64,000 nucleotides of DNA from assembly GCF_022682495.2 (NCBI RefSeq), contig NC_071387.1, forward strand, positions 152,935,935 through 152,999,934, written 5' to 3'. Of this stretch, positions 34,855 to 45,385 are shown in pieces. Position 1 is the stretch's first letter; each line of letters opens with the position of its first letter. The position numbers and the translations under genes were made by a program. Under the pieces are notes generated by a model. It saw only the letters and a program-made list of their open reading frames with translations. It was not told where the DNA came from and made no database searches. The DNA comes from Desmodus rotundus (lineage: Eukaryota; Chordata; Mammalia; Chiroptera; Phyllostomidae).

Positions 34855-36665
34855 GTGACAGAAAATTGAAATGTATTGAAATTAATGGAAGTCTGACAAC
34901 CAAACATTCATCCAGACCAGTAGGAGGGGCAGAGATGGGCAGCCAAGCAGAGAGGATTAATGGGAAGGTGGTGGCTGGCAGAGCAGGCAGTCCCACATTT
35001 GCATGCAGATAGAATGGGAGGAACAACTGGGGAGTGAGACAGACCACAAAACCCAGGGTTCCAGTGTGGGGAAATAAAGCCTAAAAACCTCTGACTGAAA
35101 ATATCTGTGGGGGTTGAGGAAGCAGGAGAAATTCTAAGCCTCACAGGAGATTTCGTTGGAGAGAACCACAAGGTACTAGAATATATACAAACCCACCCAC
35201 CTGGGAAGTGGACCAGAAGGTACCAATTTGCTTGTGGGTATCAGGGGAAATGACTGAAAGCCAGCAGAACAATGAACAAGCAGCACTGTTCCCTGTTGGC
35301 CCCCTCCCCCACATAGAGTGCCACGATTCAGCTATGCAGGTTGCCCTGCCCTGGTGAATACCTAAGGCTCAGCTCCTTACTACATAACAGGCGCAACAAG
35401 CACACTGAGACAAAAAAAAAAAAAAAAAAAAAAAAAGCCCAATGAAAGAACAGATCAAAGCTCCAGAAAAAATACAACTAAGCAACAAAGAGATAGCCAA
35501 CCTATCAGATGCACAGTTCAAAACGTTGGTAATCAGGATGCTCACAGAATTGGTTGAGTATGGTCACAATATAGAGGAAAAAGTGAAGGCTATGATAAGT
35601 GAAATAAAGGAAAATGTACAGGGAACCAACAGTGAAGGGAAGGAAACCGGGATTCAAATCAATGGTTTGGACCAGAAGGAAGAAATAAAATTTCAACCAG
35701 AAAAGAATGAAGAAACAAGAATTCGGAAAAATGAAGAGAGGCTTAGGAACCTCCAGGACAATTTTAAACGTTCCAAACTCTGAATCATAGTGGTGCCAGA
35801 CAGAGAAGAGGAAGAACAAGAAATTGAAAACTTATTTGAAAACATAATGCAGAACTTCCCTAATCTGGCAAAGGAAATAAGACTTCCAAGAAGTTCAGGA
35901 AGCTCAGAGTCCCAAAGAAGTTGGACCCAAGGAAGCACACACCAAGGCACATCATAATTACATTACTGAAGATAAAAGATAAGGAGAGAATCTTAGAAGC
36001 AGCAAGAGAAAAGGACACAGTTGCCTACAAAGAAGTTCCCATAAGGTTATCAGCTGATTTCTCAAAAACCTTTCAGGCAAGAAGGGACTGGAAAGAAGTA
36101 TCCCAAGTCATGAAAGGCAAGGACCTAGACCCAAGATTACTCTATCCAGCAAAGCTATCACTTAGAATGGAAGGGCAGATAAAATACTTCCTAGACAAGG
36201 TTAAGTTAAAGGAGTTCATCATCACCCAGCCCTTACTATATGAAATGTTAAAGGGATTTATCTAAGAAAAAGAAGATAAAAAGTATGAACAGTAAAATGA
36301 CAATAAACTCACAACTATTAACAACCGAACCTAAAAAAAACAAAAACAAACTAAGCAAACAACTAGAACAGAAACAGAATCACAGAAATGGAGATCACAT
36401 GGAGGGTTACCAGGGGAGAGGAGAGAAAGGGGGAAATGGTACAGGGAATATGTAGCATAAATGGTAGATAGAAAATAGACAGGTAGAGGTTAAGAATGGT
36501 ATAGAAATGTAGAAGCCAAAGAACTTATATGTACGTCCCATGGACATTAATTAAAGGGGTGAGGGTGATGTGAGTGGGAGGGAGTGTGCAGGGTGGTGGG
36601 AAATAAAGGGGGAGAAATGGGACAAGTGTAATAGCATAATCAATAAAATGTATTTTAAAAAACCC
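34854..36665 (+). mobile_element. HAL1-like half-L1, main part
   Basis: Continuation of 27955-28052. It has a leader (34854-35440, with an A25 run at 35412-35436), one ORF1 (35442-36265 in pieces), then a short inter-ORF segment that jumps straight into a 3' UTR and ends at CAATAAAATGTATTTTAAAA (36641-36660). No ORF2 sequence is present. This is the layout of half-L1 (HAL1) elements, which depend on a full L1 for mobilisation. The element is ~1.9 kb in total and flanked by a ~14-bp duplication in the outer L1. Confidence 0.88.
35442..36265 (+). pseudogene. HAL1-like ORF1, interrupted by a mid-gene stop
   Basis: The N-terminal frame (113 codons, start MKEQIKAPEKIQLS) covers the acidic N-terminus and coiled coil and ends at TGA 35781-35783, inside the start of the RRM where related L1s read NIRIIG. 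After the stop the RRM and C-terminal domain continue, with a frameshift near 35880; the last piece (35921-36265) reads RHIIITLLKIKDKERILEAA, RLSADFS and RLLYPAKLSL. The gene family is L1 ORF1 (RNA chaperone). The same TGA occurs in the second half-L1 at 43082-43084. Confidence 0.88.
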
Positions 36666-37500
36666 AAAAGACATACAGTGGCTGAATGGATAATAAAATA
36701 AAATCCCTTACATATGCTATGCTGTCTACAAGACATTGGAACACACAGACTGAAAGTAAAGGGATGGAAAATGTATTTCATGAAAACAAAAAGCTGGGGT
36801 AGCAATTGGTATAGCAGACAAAATTGACTTTAAAACAAAAGCTATAAACAAAGACAAAGAATGACCCAGCAATTCCATTTCTGGGTATTTATCCGAGAAA
36901 CCCAAAACACAATCAAAATCACTTAAATATTCATATGTTCATTGCAACATTATTTACAATAGTCAAGATATAGAAGCAACTTATGTGTCCATCAATAGAT
37001 AAATGTATAAAGAAGAAGTGGTTCATATGTACAATGGAATATGACTCCATTTTTATTACTCAGCCTAAAAAAGAGTGAAATCTTGCCATCTGCAACAATG
37101 TGGATGGACCTGGAGGGTATAATGCTAAGTGAAATAAGTCAGGCAGAGAAAGGCAAATGCCATATAATTTCACCTATATGTGGACTTCAAAAGACAAAAT
37201 AAACAAATAAGCAGAACAGACACAGATTCATAGATACAGAGAACACTTTGACTATTGCTAGATGGGAGGGTGGTTCAGGGGGTGGATAGAAAAAATGAAG
37301 GGATTGAGAAGTACAAATTGGTAGTTACAGAATAGTCATAAGAATCTAAGTACAGCATAGAGAATCTAGTGAATAAGTTGTGTTTGATGGGTACTGCATT
37401 CATCAGGGTGATCCCTTGGTAAGTTATATAATATCTAATCACTGGGTTGTATACTTGAATATAATTCTGTACTTCAAATGTTATTGAAAAAATTTTTTAA
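36666..37500 (+). mobile_element. Outer old L1 of the nest, right part, internally deleted
   Basis: Resumes with ORF2 endonuclease sequence (GTGGCTGAATGGATAA), continues to AAAACAAAAGCTATAA, and at 36855-36865 jumps to the end of ORF2 (GACCCAGCAATTCCATTTCT). The 3' UTR follows to an A-rich tail near 37500. The middle of ORF2, including the whole RT domain, is absent. An identical junction occurs near 63911. Confidence 0.85.
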
Positions 37501-40500
37501 TTATTTAAAAAAGAAGAAAATAGAAATATATATGCATCACTAATATGCAGTAAAACAACTTTTTACCAAATTTTAAATAAGTTCTCCTTGGGTCCCCAAC
37601 TTTATCTGTCTATATGAATTGGATATGATATAGGCTGAATCAACATTTCAACTGTAATTTTAAAACCTATATCATTTGACAGTATTCTAATTGACAAACT
37701 AATTACTCAAAACAAAGAATTGGAACATAGGCAACCTAATTAGAAACAAAATTTTGCTAATTAGCATAAGTTATATGGGAGAAATGACAACAGAATCCCC
37801 AAGAAAAGGAATACACAATATATAATTTGGAGTGCTGTGGTAGCAACCACATACAGGCAGAGGTTTTAAGAATGTTGTATGCTAAGTAGTACTGTCAACC
37901 TATTGGATGAGAGTGAGGAAAATATGTATACATATGAGTACTTATTTACTCATCCATATAAGTATTTTCTCATATTTCCAAAGTCTTGATACAAACAGAA
38001 CCAGTCCTTGAAATATAGAGTATTATGTGGAAATATACAGCTGAGAAGAATACTGTAAGAGATATTAAGTTCAGATCACAGGCAGATAGGAAAGCCAAAA
38101 GTGTTTTCAGGCATGGCTGTTCTGCCAGATTTGTACATCTGGCTACATGCCACACCAATGGCCTTTTCTGTGGAAAGCTGTCCCACCCACAGCTCTTGCT
38201 GGAGGGGCAGATCAAGCTACCATGACCTCACTCTTTTTGCAGTCACAGCTGCTTAGGCCAACAGGTCGTATGAGTTGATCTCCCAGGTTAATTGGGTAGT
38301 TTACAAACACAGCTGAAGAATGGTGTCCTACAAATATATAAAGAACGGGCTATAATGATCTATGAATAAGCTAACACTAAGAGGAAATGGAAGCCATGAG
38401 CTGGAGGGGAAAAATTAGGAAAAAGGGAAAAGGAACCACTTGGTTTGGAGAAGAGAAGACAAAAAGAGGCAAATCGTGGGAGCATAGCTAGATATCATTA
38501 AAGGTGAAGCATTGGTGTGATGAGTCACAAACCCCAGTGCTGAGGTCCATCAGCAAGGGGCCCTGGACCAAGTGTCAGGTACAGTGATTCCTGGTACTGC
38601 TCTCTTACTTGCCCCTCCCATGGGATCTCTATCCCTTTCGTAACAATATTGGTAACCTCCTCCCTTGAGCAAACCAGTAAGTCCTATTTTCATGCATCCA
38701 AAAGAATTTCACTAAAATTCCTGTTCAAATAGATAGCAATGCCACCAGGACCATTTGTTAGCTTTGAATACTCTGTTAATTCTCCCTTTCCTCTCTGTCA
38801 TAACAGACTTTTACTCTCTCTTCTATGAAAGTTTATATTCTGATCCTAGAGCCTGCTTTACATAAACCAATTCTGCTCTCAAACTTTCACTGTGTTTAGT
38901 GACACAGTAGGAGAAATTGTTCCACTTTGACTATCAAAGAAAACATTGTTGTTGTTGTTGTTGTTGTTAGGCAAACTGATATGTTTTCTCTTTCCTTCCT
39001 GCATACTTTTGCGTCTTGGTCTTTTTTAAACTGAACCAATCATTCTCCTTGCCCTCAGTCAACATGATTTCCTTTTTATATGCAACCTTCAAGTTAACTG
39101 CGAATAAAACCAATTAATTAGCATGTTTGATTTTCGGTCTTTACTCTCTTCCAAGGATGTGTAAACTGGCATTGATATATGAAGAAGCAGATATATTAAC
39201 CACCTTTATGTACTGTTGAATTATTTTATGTTAATTACTACCCTTATGCTTTATTCATATATGAAAATTTTTGCATTAGCACATACTTTCCCAATAAAAT
39301 GATAAATAATAAAGGATAGAAATGCCTTATTGTATGGAATCAAAACTACTACCACATTAATTTCTTTTTGTCCAAAAGTTAGTAATGCTATTAATACTTT
39401 AACTCTTTTCAAAATGAAGATATATAAATGCTCACTAAAAATTTGAAAATGTTTTTGCAATGGTATAAAAATTGTAAATTCAATTTGTTATTCTGAAAGC
39501 CAACCAATAGTCTTCTTAGACTTTGTGGTTCTGAGGTGAGGAAATCTTTTGCAGAAAACATCATTTATAAAGCCGTTGATAACCATGTAAGTGCATTATA
39601 AACTGTAAATTCTTACAGAAATGTAAGAAATCAGCTATATTTCTTTTTCTAGAGATCTGATTGTAAAAGCACAAAAATAAAGGGACTATGGAAACCTGAA
39701 ATACTCAAGACTTCAGAAAACAAGATGATTTCTTGAATGTTCTTCTTTTTGAGCAAAAGAATGACTAGCATTCTCAAAATCCTGTAATTTTCATGCCTTC
39801 TAAATTTTAACTTGTAACATACAATCTGTGCTTCTTTATAAGTTCTGATTGACAGCTTAATGGAACAGTCTGGTTTTCTGCCATTCTGGATGATAAGTAT
39901 AAACAGTGTGGTTATCAGAAGGTAATACCCTACCATTAGTGGGTCTCCCCATAGTCTTTCACAGCAATGGAAGTAAGCTTGATATATTTACTTGCATGAA
40001 TGCTTGCCAGGAAACTCAATCTAAGGGTTGGGAAATGCTTGCAGACTCTACTGAAGAAACACCTGGTCGCTACAGTGTTCCATATTAAGTATCACAAGTA
40101 TATACAGGGGATTTCCCATGTTGGAAGGGAAAAAAAAGTACTTGTTGTTCTGTCCTATTTTTATCAACTGATTTCACCTCAGATTTCTCAAGGTTAGTCT
40201 TCCCTCGGTTTGGGGAACAATGCCCTATTATTGCCAGAGAAAGGGGGAATGGACCAACAGACTCAGCCTCCAATAGGAGCCCAGTGGTCCTTATTAGGCT
40301 TTTATCAAATATCTCCTTTGTGGAAACGTCATAAATATTGTGAAGAGTTATGAAAATGCTGAGGGATAAACAGAAGGTAAGACATCATCTTATGGGGGTG
40401 CATCTTGATCTATGTCCCTACCTGGATTCAGATGTGCACAAGGGAGCAGCAGAGGAAATTTGAAAATAGGAAGAGGTGCCTTCTCACCATTGATGAGAAG

Positions 40501-42165
40501 GGTGGGCCTGGCTGAGCAAAGGAGTCAGTTAAAAGCACTGTGAGAGTTACAATGAGTCAGCCCCACACCTCATTCCCCTCTCCCTGATAAGGAGAGACTG
40601 AATTAAGAATTTAATATTTCTGTCACGAAAGCCAGATGTGTGAAATAGAAGGCAATGTCTTATAAGAGAAAGACTAGCTACCGAAAGAGAGGAAGCTTAG
40701 AGAGCTGTTCTTTACATTTCTGTGTCTGGTTTACCCTTACTAGGAAAAATTCAACAATAAAAATTCAGTCACAGACTGCATACCTAGCCTAAGCAAACAT
40801 AAAGAGTTTAAAAACTATCCAGCAAACCATCACAGCCTTCTAAAAATCTAATCTTTCTCCTGTACCCACACATTTTCTAAGTACTGACTACTCAGTAATG
40901 ACTGAGCATATCCCTGCCTCTGGTTTATTCACATTTTGATGACCTGAGTCTTTCAGACAAATGCTTGATCGGCCATATTTTCTCTATATCCCTTTACTTT
41001 GCTCTAAGATGATACCTGAGAATATATATGCCATGGTGCTTGTAGGCAAGAACACAACAGCATATATGTATAAAATCTTGTCTGCTTTGATAGTCTAGAC
41101 TTTAGAGTGAATAATTGAATCAGTCCCTGGACTGATGGCATTGAAGTGATAGCAGGATGGTGGTGTTCCTGGAAGACCTGCAGTCCTCAGCTTCTGCTGC
41201 AGCTAGTAGAAGAGAGTTCTCTAATGCGTCACCAGTGGTTCTCCAGAAGAGGTCGGCCATCTCCTTCTGAGGACTGGGGTCCATCCCAATACTCCCTATC
41301 CATGAATCCAGTTGTTCCCAGGTCTGTGTGGCTCACTTTGTGGTTTTTGCTGGCCTTGTCCAATCTCAGCTGCAGTCCTCACACACAAGAACTCCTATGA
41401 TATTTTCATAACCTAAAGGAACAGAAGGATGCTTGGAATGCTAATTTGGGTTCTTTTTTACCCATTCCAGCAGTCACACCCTTTCTATTGTTGCAGTTTC
41501 TACTATAAGAAAGGCATCTCACTGATGCCTGAAGTTGGGACCAGTCATCAGTGAGATGCTCCCTGCCAGAGTCCCACTTGAAGAAAAAGAGCAAAAACCC
41601 CAATGATTATTGCTTTCCTCTCCATCTTACTACTATGTTGTCCTCAGGATTTCAGTCTGAATAGAACATCAGGTTGCTCTTGTTTATCAGCATGCTTTCC
41701 CTAACACTCTTCCCATAGTGTACCAAGATTGTAGATGTGGGCTCTCAAATTCCTCATTTTCCTTGGCTTGGATATACACTGTGTCAAACTATTCATATTT
41801 TCAAGCACATTATGCTTTAGATAAAATTGGAGAATGGGATAATTTTTATCCATGATTTTAAGAATTCATATAGTATTCCAGGATAGAGTTTTTGGTGAGC
41901 TAATAGAAGAAGAACGTAGAAAAACCTTTTCTCTTGATAAATTCACTTTTTCAAAACTATTATTTTTATCAACTCATAATTTACTTAGGTACAAAAATTT
42001 AGATATAAAATCTAAATACCATCTCCATTTTTATTTTCCATTCCTGCTGCCAAAATGCTAATTCTATGTGAGATAAATGGGTGTCTCTTGCAGATAGGAT
42101 GGGCACTAAGCACTATGAAATACAAAAAAAGGAAAAATGCATATAATGTATTTCCCCAACAGGAC
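37500..42165. other. Mostly unannotated DNA
   Basis: No gene or clear repeat family is recognised. A (TTG)n run lies at 38946-38968. The stretch 38510-38640 and 40560-41640 is more GC-rich than its surroundings and may hold old repeats that I cannot name. Confidence 0.4.
38946..38968. repeat. (TTG)n microsatellite
   Basis: Eight uninterrupted TTG/TGT units. Confidence 0.9.
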
Positions 42166-42300
42166 TATCACATTGTTCAAAATATGAAAAGACACTCCAG
42201 AGACAAGGAAAATATATTTATGAAACACATATGTGACAACTTATATTCAGAATATATAAACTTTTTCAACTCAAAAAATATGATCAACAACCTTGTTTTA
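42166..42300 (+). mobile_element. Old L1 fragment, left of the second half-L1
   Basis: L1 ORF2 C-terminal sequence (GAAAATATATTTATGAAACA, then TATATTCAGAATATATAAAC), an old copy. It is cut by the half-L1 at 42315 and continues at 43985 in register. Confidence 0.65.
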
Positions 42301-42314
42301 AATATGGGAAAATA
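42300..42314. repeat. Target-site duplication of the second half-L1, left copy
   Basis: AAATATGGGAAAATA, matching 43970-43984 with one difference. Confidence 0.85.
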
Positions 42315-43969
42315 CAGCGAGGTGGCGGATTGTGGAGCTGGGTGGGCAAAGCTGCAGCTGGCTGGCCAGGCGGCAGCTGGTGGACCAGGTGACAGACCTC
42401 GAAACCCAGAGTTCCAGCGAAATAAAGCCTCAAACCACTGATTGAAAACACCCGTGCGGGTTGAGGAGGCAGCAGCAGAGTTTCTCACAGGAGAGTTCGT
42501 TGGAGACCCACAGGGTACTAGAACATACAGAAACACACCCACTCGGGAGTCAGCACCAGAAGGGCCCAATTTGATTGTGGGTAGCAGAGGGAGTGACTGA
42601 AACCTGGCAGAGAGTGGAGCAAGCACCATTGCTCCCTATCGGACCCCTCCCCCACATACAGTGTCATACCCACCCTAGTGAACACCTAAGACTCCAGCCC
42701 TCTACTTAACAGGCCCACCAAGAAAAAAAAAATGGCCCAAATGAAAGAACAGATCAAAACTCCAGAAAAAATACAACTAAGTGACAAAGAGATAGCCAAC
42801 CTATCAGATGCACACAGTTCATAACACTGGTAATCAGGAAGCTCACAGAATTGGTTGAATTTGGTCTCAAATTAGATGAAAAAATGAAGGCTATGCTAGG
42901 AGAAACAAAGGAAAATGTACAGGGAACCAATAGTGATGGTAAGGAAACTGGAACTCAAATCAATGGTGTGGACCAGAAGGAAGAAAGAAACATCCAAGCA
43001 GAAAAGAATGAAGAAACAAGAATTCAAAAAAATGAGGAGAGGCTTAGGAACCTCCAGGACAATTTTAAACGTTCCAAACTCTGAATTATAGGAGTGCCAG
43101 AAGGAGAAGAGGAAGAGCAAAAAATTGAAAACTTATTTGAACAAAATAATGAAGGAGAACTTCCCTAATCTGGCAAAGGAAATAGACTTCCAGGAAGTCC
43201 AGGAAGCTCAGGGAGTCCCAAAGAAGCTGGACCCAAGGAGGAACACACCAAGGCACATCATAATTATATTACCGAAGATTAAAGATAAGGAGAGAATCTT
43301 AGAAGCAGCAAGAGAAAAGGACACAGTTACCTACAAAGGACTTCCCATAAGACTGTCAGCTGCTTTCTCAAAAGAGACCTTACAGGCAAGAAGGGGCTGG
43401 AAAGAAGTATTTGAAGTCATGAAAGTCAAGGACCTACAATCCAAGATTGCTCTATCCAGCAAAGCTTTCATTTAGAATGGAAGTGAAGATAAAGTGCTTC
43501 TCAGATAAGGTCAAGTTAAAGGAGTTCATCATCACCAAGCCCTTATTATATGAAATGTTAAAGGGATTTATCTAAGAAAAAGAAGATAAAAAATATGAAC
43601 AGTAGAAATGATAGCAAACTCACAGTTATTAACAACCACACCTAAAACAAAAACTAAGCAAACAAGTAGAACAGGAAGAGAACCACAGAAATGGAGATCA
43701 CATGGAAGGTTATCAATAGGGGAGTGGGAGGGAAAGAGAGGGGGGAAAGGTACAGAGAATAAGTATCATAAATGGTAGGTATAAAATAGGGGGAGGATAA
43801 GAATCATATAAGAAATGTGGAAGCCAAAGAACTTATATGTATGACCCATGGACATGAAGTATAGGGGGGAATGTGGGAGGGAGGGGATGTGCAGAATGGA
43901 GTGAAGAGGGGGAGAATGGGACAACTGTAATACCATAATCAATAAAATATATTTAAAAATAAAATAAAT
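42315..43969 (+). mobile_element. HAL1-like half-L1, second copy
   Basis: About 1.65 kb: a shortened leader (42315-42740), ORF1 (42740-43575, broken), then the same 3' UTR as the copy at 34854-36665, ending CCATAATCAATAAAATATAT and an A-rich tail. There is no ORF2 sequence between ORF1 and the 3' UTR. Flanking duplications of 15 bp show it inserted as a unit, so the absence of ORF2 precedes insertion. Confidence 0.9.
42740..43575 (+). pseudogene. HAL1-like ORF1, second copy, broken
   Basis: Same protein family and order as the first copy. The start region reads MKEQIKTPEKIQLSDKEIAN; a two-base insertion near 42815 shifts the frame; the coiled coil continues at 42851-43084 and stops at TGA 43082-43084, at the same codon as in the first copy. 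The RRM and C-terminal domain follow (43125-43475, with RHIIIILPKIKDKERILEAA), with further frame changes near 43135 and 43440. Confidence 0.88.
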
Positions 43970-43984
43970 AAATATGGGAAAATA

Positions 43985-44480
43985 TTTGAAAATACACTTC
44001 CAAAGCAGATAGGCAAATGGTCAATAACCATGTGTTTTGTGCTTAGCCTTACACATCATCAAGAATATACAACTGAATCTGTAATAAAACATCACTATAC
44101 TTGAATTACTAAAGTGAAAACATGCAGAATACTACATGTTGACAAAGATATAGAACAATGAGACTCTCATACCTTATTGGGAGAATGCAGAGTAGGACAG
44201 TCATCTTGAAAAACAGTCTGACAGTTTCTTATGAAATTAACCACACTTTTGCCACATGATCTACCCATTCTAATCTTAAGAATTTCCCAAGAGAAATGAA
44301 AACACATGTCTATATAAAGACCTGTAAAAAATGTTCATGCCAGCTTTATTGAAAAACTAGAAGTAACCAAAATGTCCATGAACTGATAGTGGCATATCTA
44401 TACAATGAAATACTACTCAAAATTAAAAAGGAACAACCTGTTGATGTGTGTAACAATATGAATGAACCTCAAAAGCACTA
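43985..44480 (+). mobile_element. Old L1 fragment, right of the second half-L1
   Basis: Continuation of 42166-42300: the L1 block before the ORF2 end (CTTATTGGGAGAATGCAGAG and AATACTACTCAAAATTAAAA), then ORF2 tail. It is old and has no frame. Confidence 0.7.
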
Positions 44481-44499
44481 TGATACATAAAAGAAGCTC

Positions 44500-44900
44500 T
44501 CCATAGTCCCCCATGGACTGAGGCCAGTTCTAATATGCCCTACCCTGACACCAGATTCTAAGCTATTTTGCTTACTGTGCTTTCCCAATCCTTCTCTACC
44601 AGGCCAATATCTAACATCTTTCTATCATCTTTAAAAACCTAGTTCAAATACAGCAGTCCCAAGCTCCTCACATGAGTCTTTTCTCATTAACCTTTGCAGC
44701 ACCAGGAATTATAACATTAGTGTTGGATAGACAGACTAAGCTCTTCATGACAAACACAGCTTATTTCATTGTGACAGTTTGCATGGCTGTCTCCGCAGAA
44801 ATGGGCTCCCCAAGATCAAGATCTCTGCTTCTCTGAATATCCCCTGTCACCTCTTAGAGCCTCCTACACATAAGCAGCATCCAAGAAATGTATGATCAAT
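44500..44900 (+). mobile_element. Possible L2/CR1-type LINE remnant
   Basis: Words such as CATTGTGACAGTTTGCATGG and CCTCCTACACATAAGCAGCA followed by AAGAAATGTATGATCAAT loosely follow the end of an L2 element. The similarity is weak, and I would not rely on it. Confidence 0.3.
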
Positions 44901-44959
44901 CTATATGGTTATCTTTGTATTTCGATTAACCAGAAACTCCGTGATATGAACCACATGAT

Positions 44960-45385
44960 ATATTAAAAAAAACTATAAAACTTTATGGTGATAATTAATT
45001 TTATGTGGAATCTAATAAAAAAATAATACAATTAACAAAATAGAAATGGACTCATAGATTCAGAGAGCAGACTGACAGCTGCCAGAGGAGAAGGGAGGCT
45101 GGGGACCAGGTGAAACAGGTGAAGGGATTAAGCCCAGGAAAAAAAAAAAACCCTCATAGACAATAACACAATGATTACCAGAGAGAAACAGGGGTAGGAA
45201 AAGGTAGAAGACAGTAAAGGGTAGGGGGTAAATGGTGATGGAAGGAGACTTGACCCAGGGTGATGAACACACAATACAATATACAGATGATATATTATAG
45301 AATTATATACCTGAAACCTATGTAATTGTATTAGCCAATGTCATCCCAATAAATTCAATAAAATCTTTAAAATTATAAAGGAAAA
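44960..45385 (+). mobile_element. Old L1 3' end (L1MA-like)
   Basis: Starts in the ORF2 end/3' UTR (TTATGTGGAATCTAATAAAA), then GAACAGATTCA-like and CAATGTCATCCCAATAAATT blocks, closing in an A-rich end near 45375. 5'-truncated. Confidence 0.8.

Noticed and set aside
42177..42629. 150-codon minus-strand ORF
   Set aside because: It runs antisense across an L1 fragment and a half-L1 leader; no family similarity.
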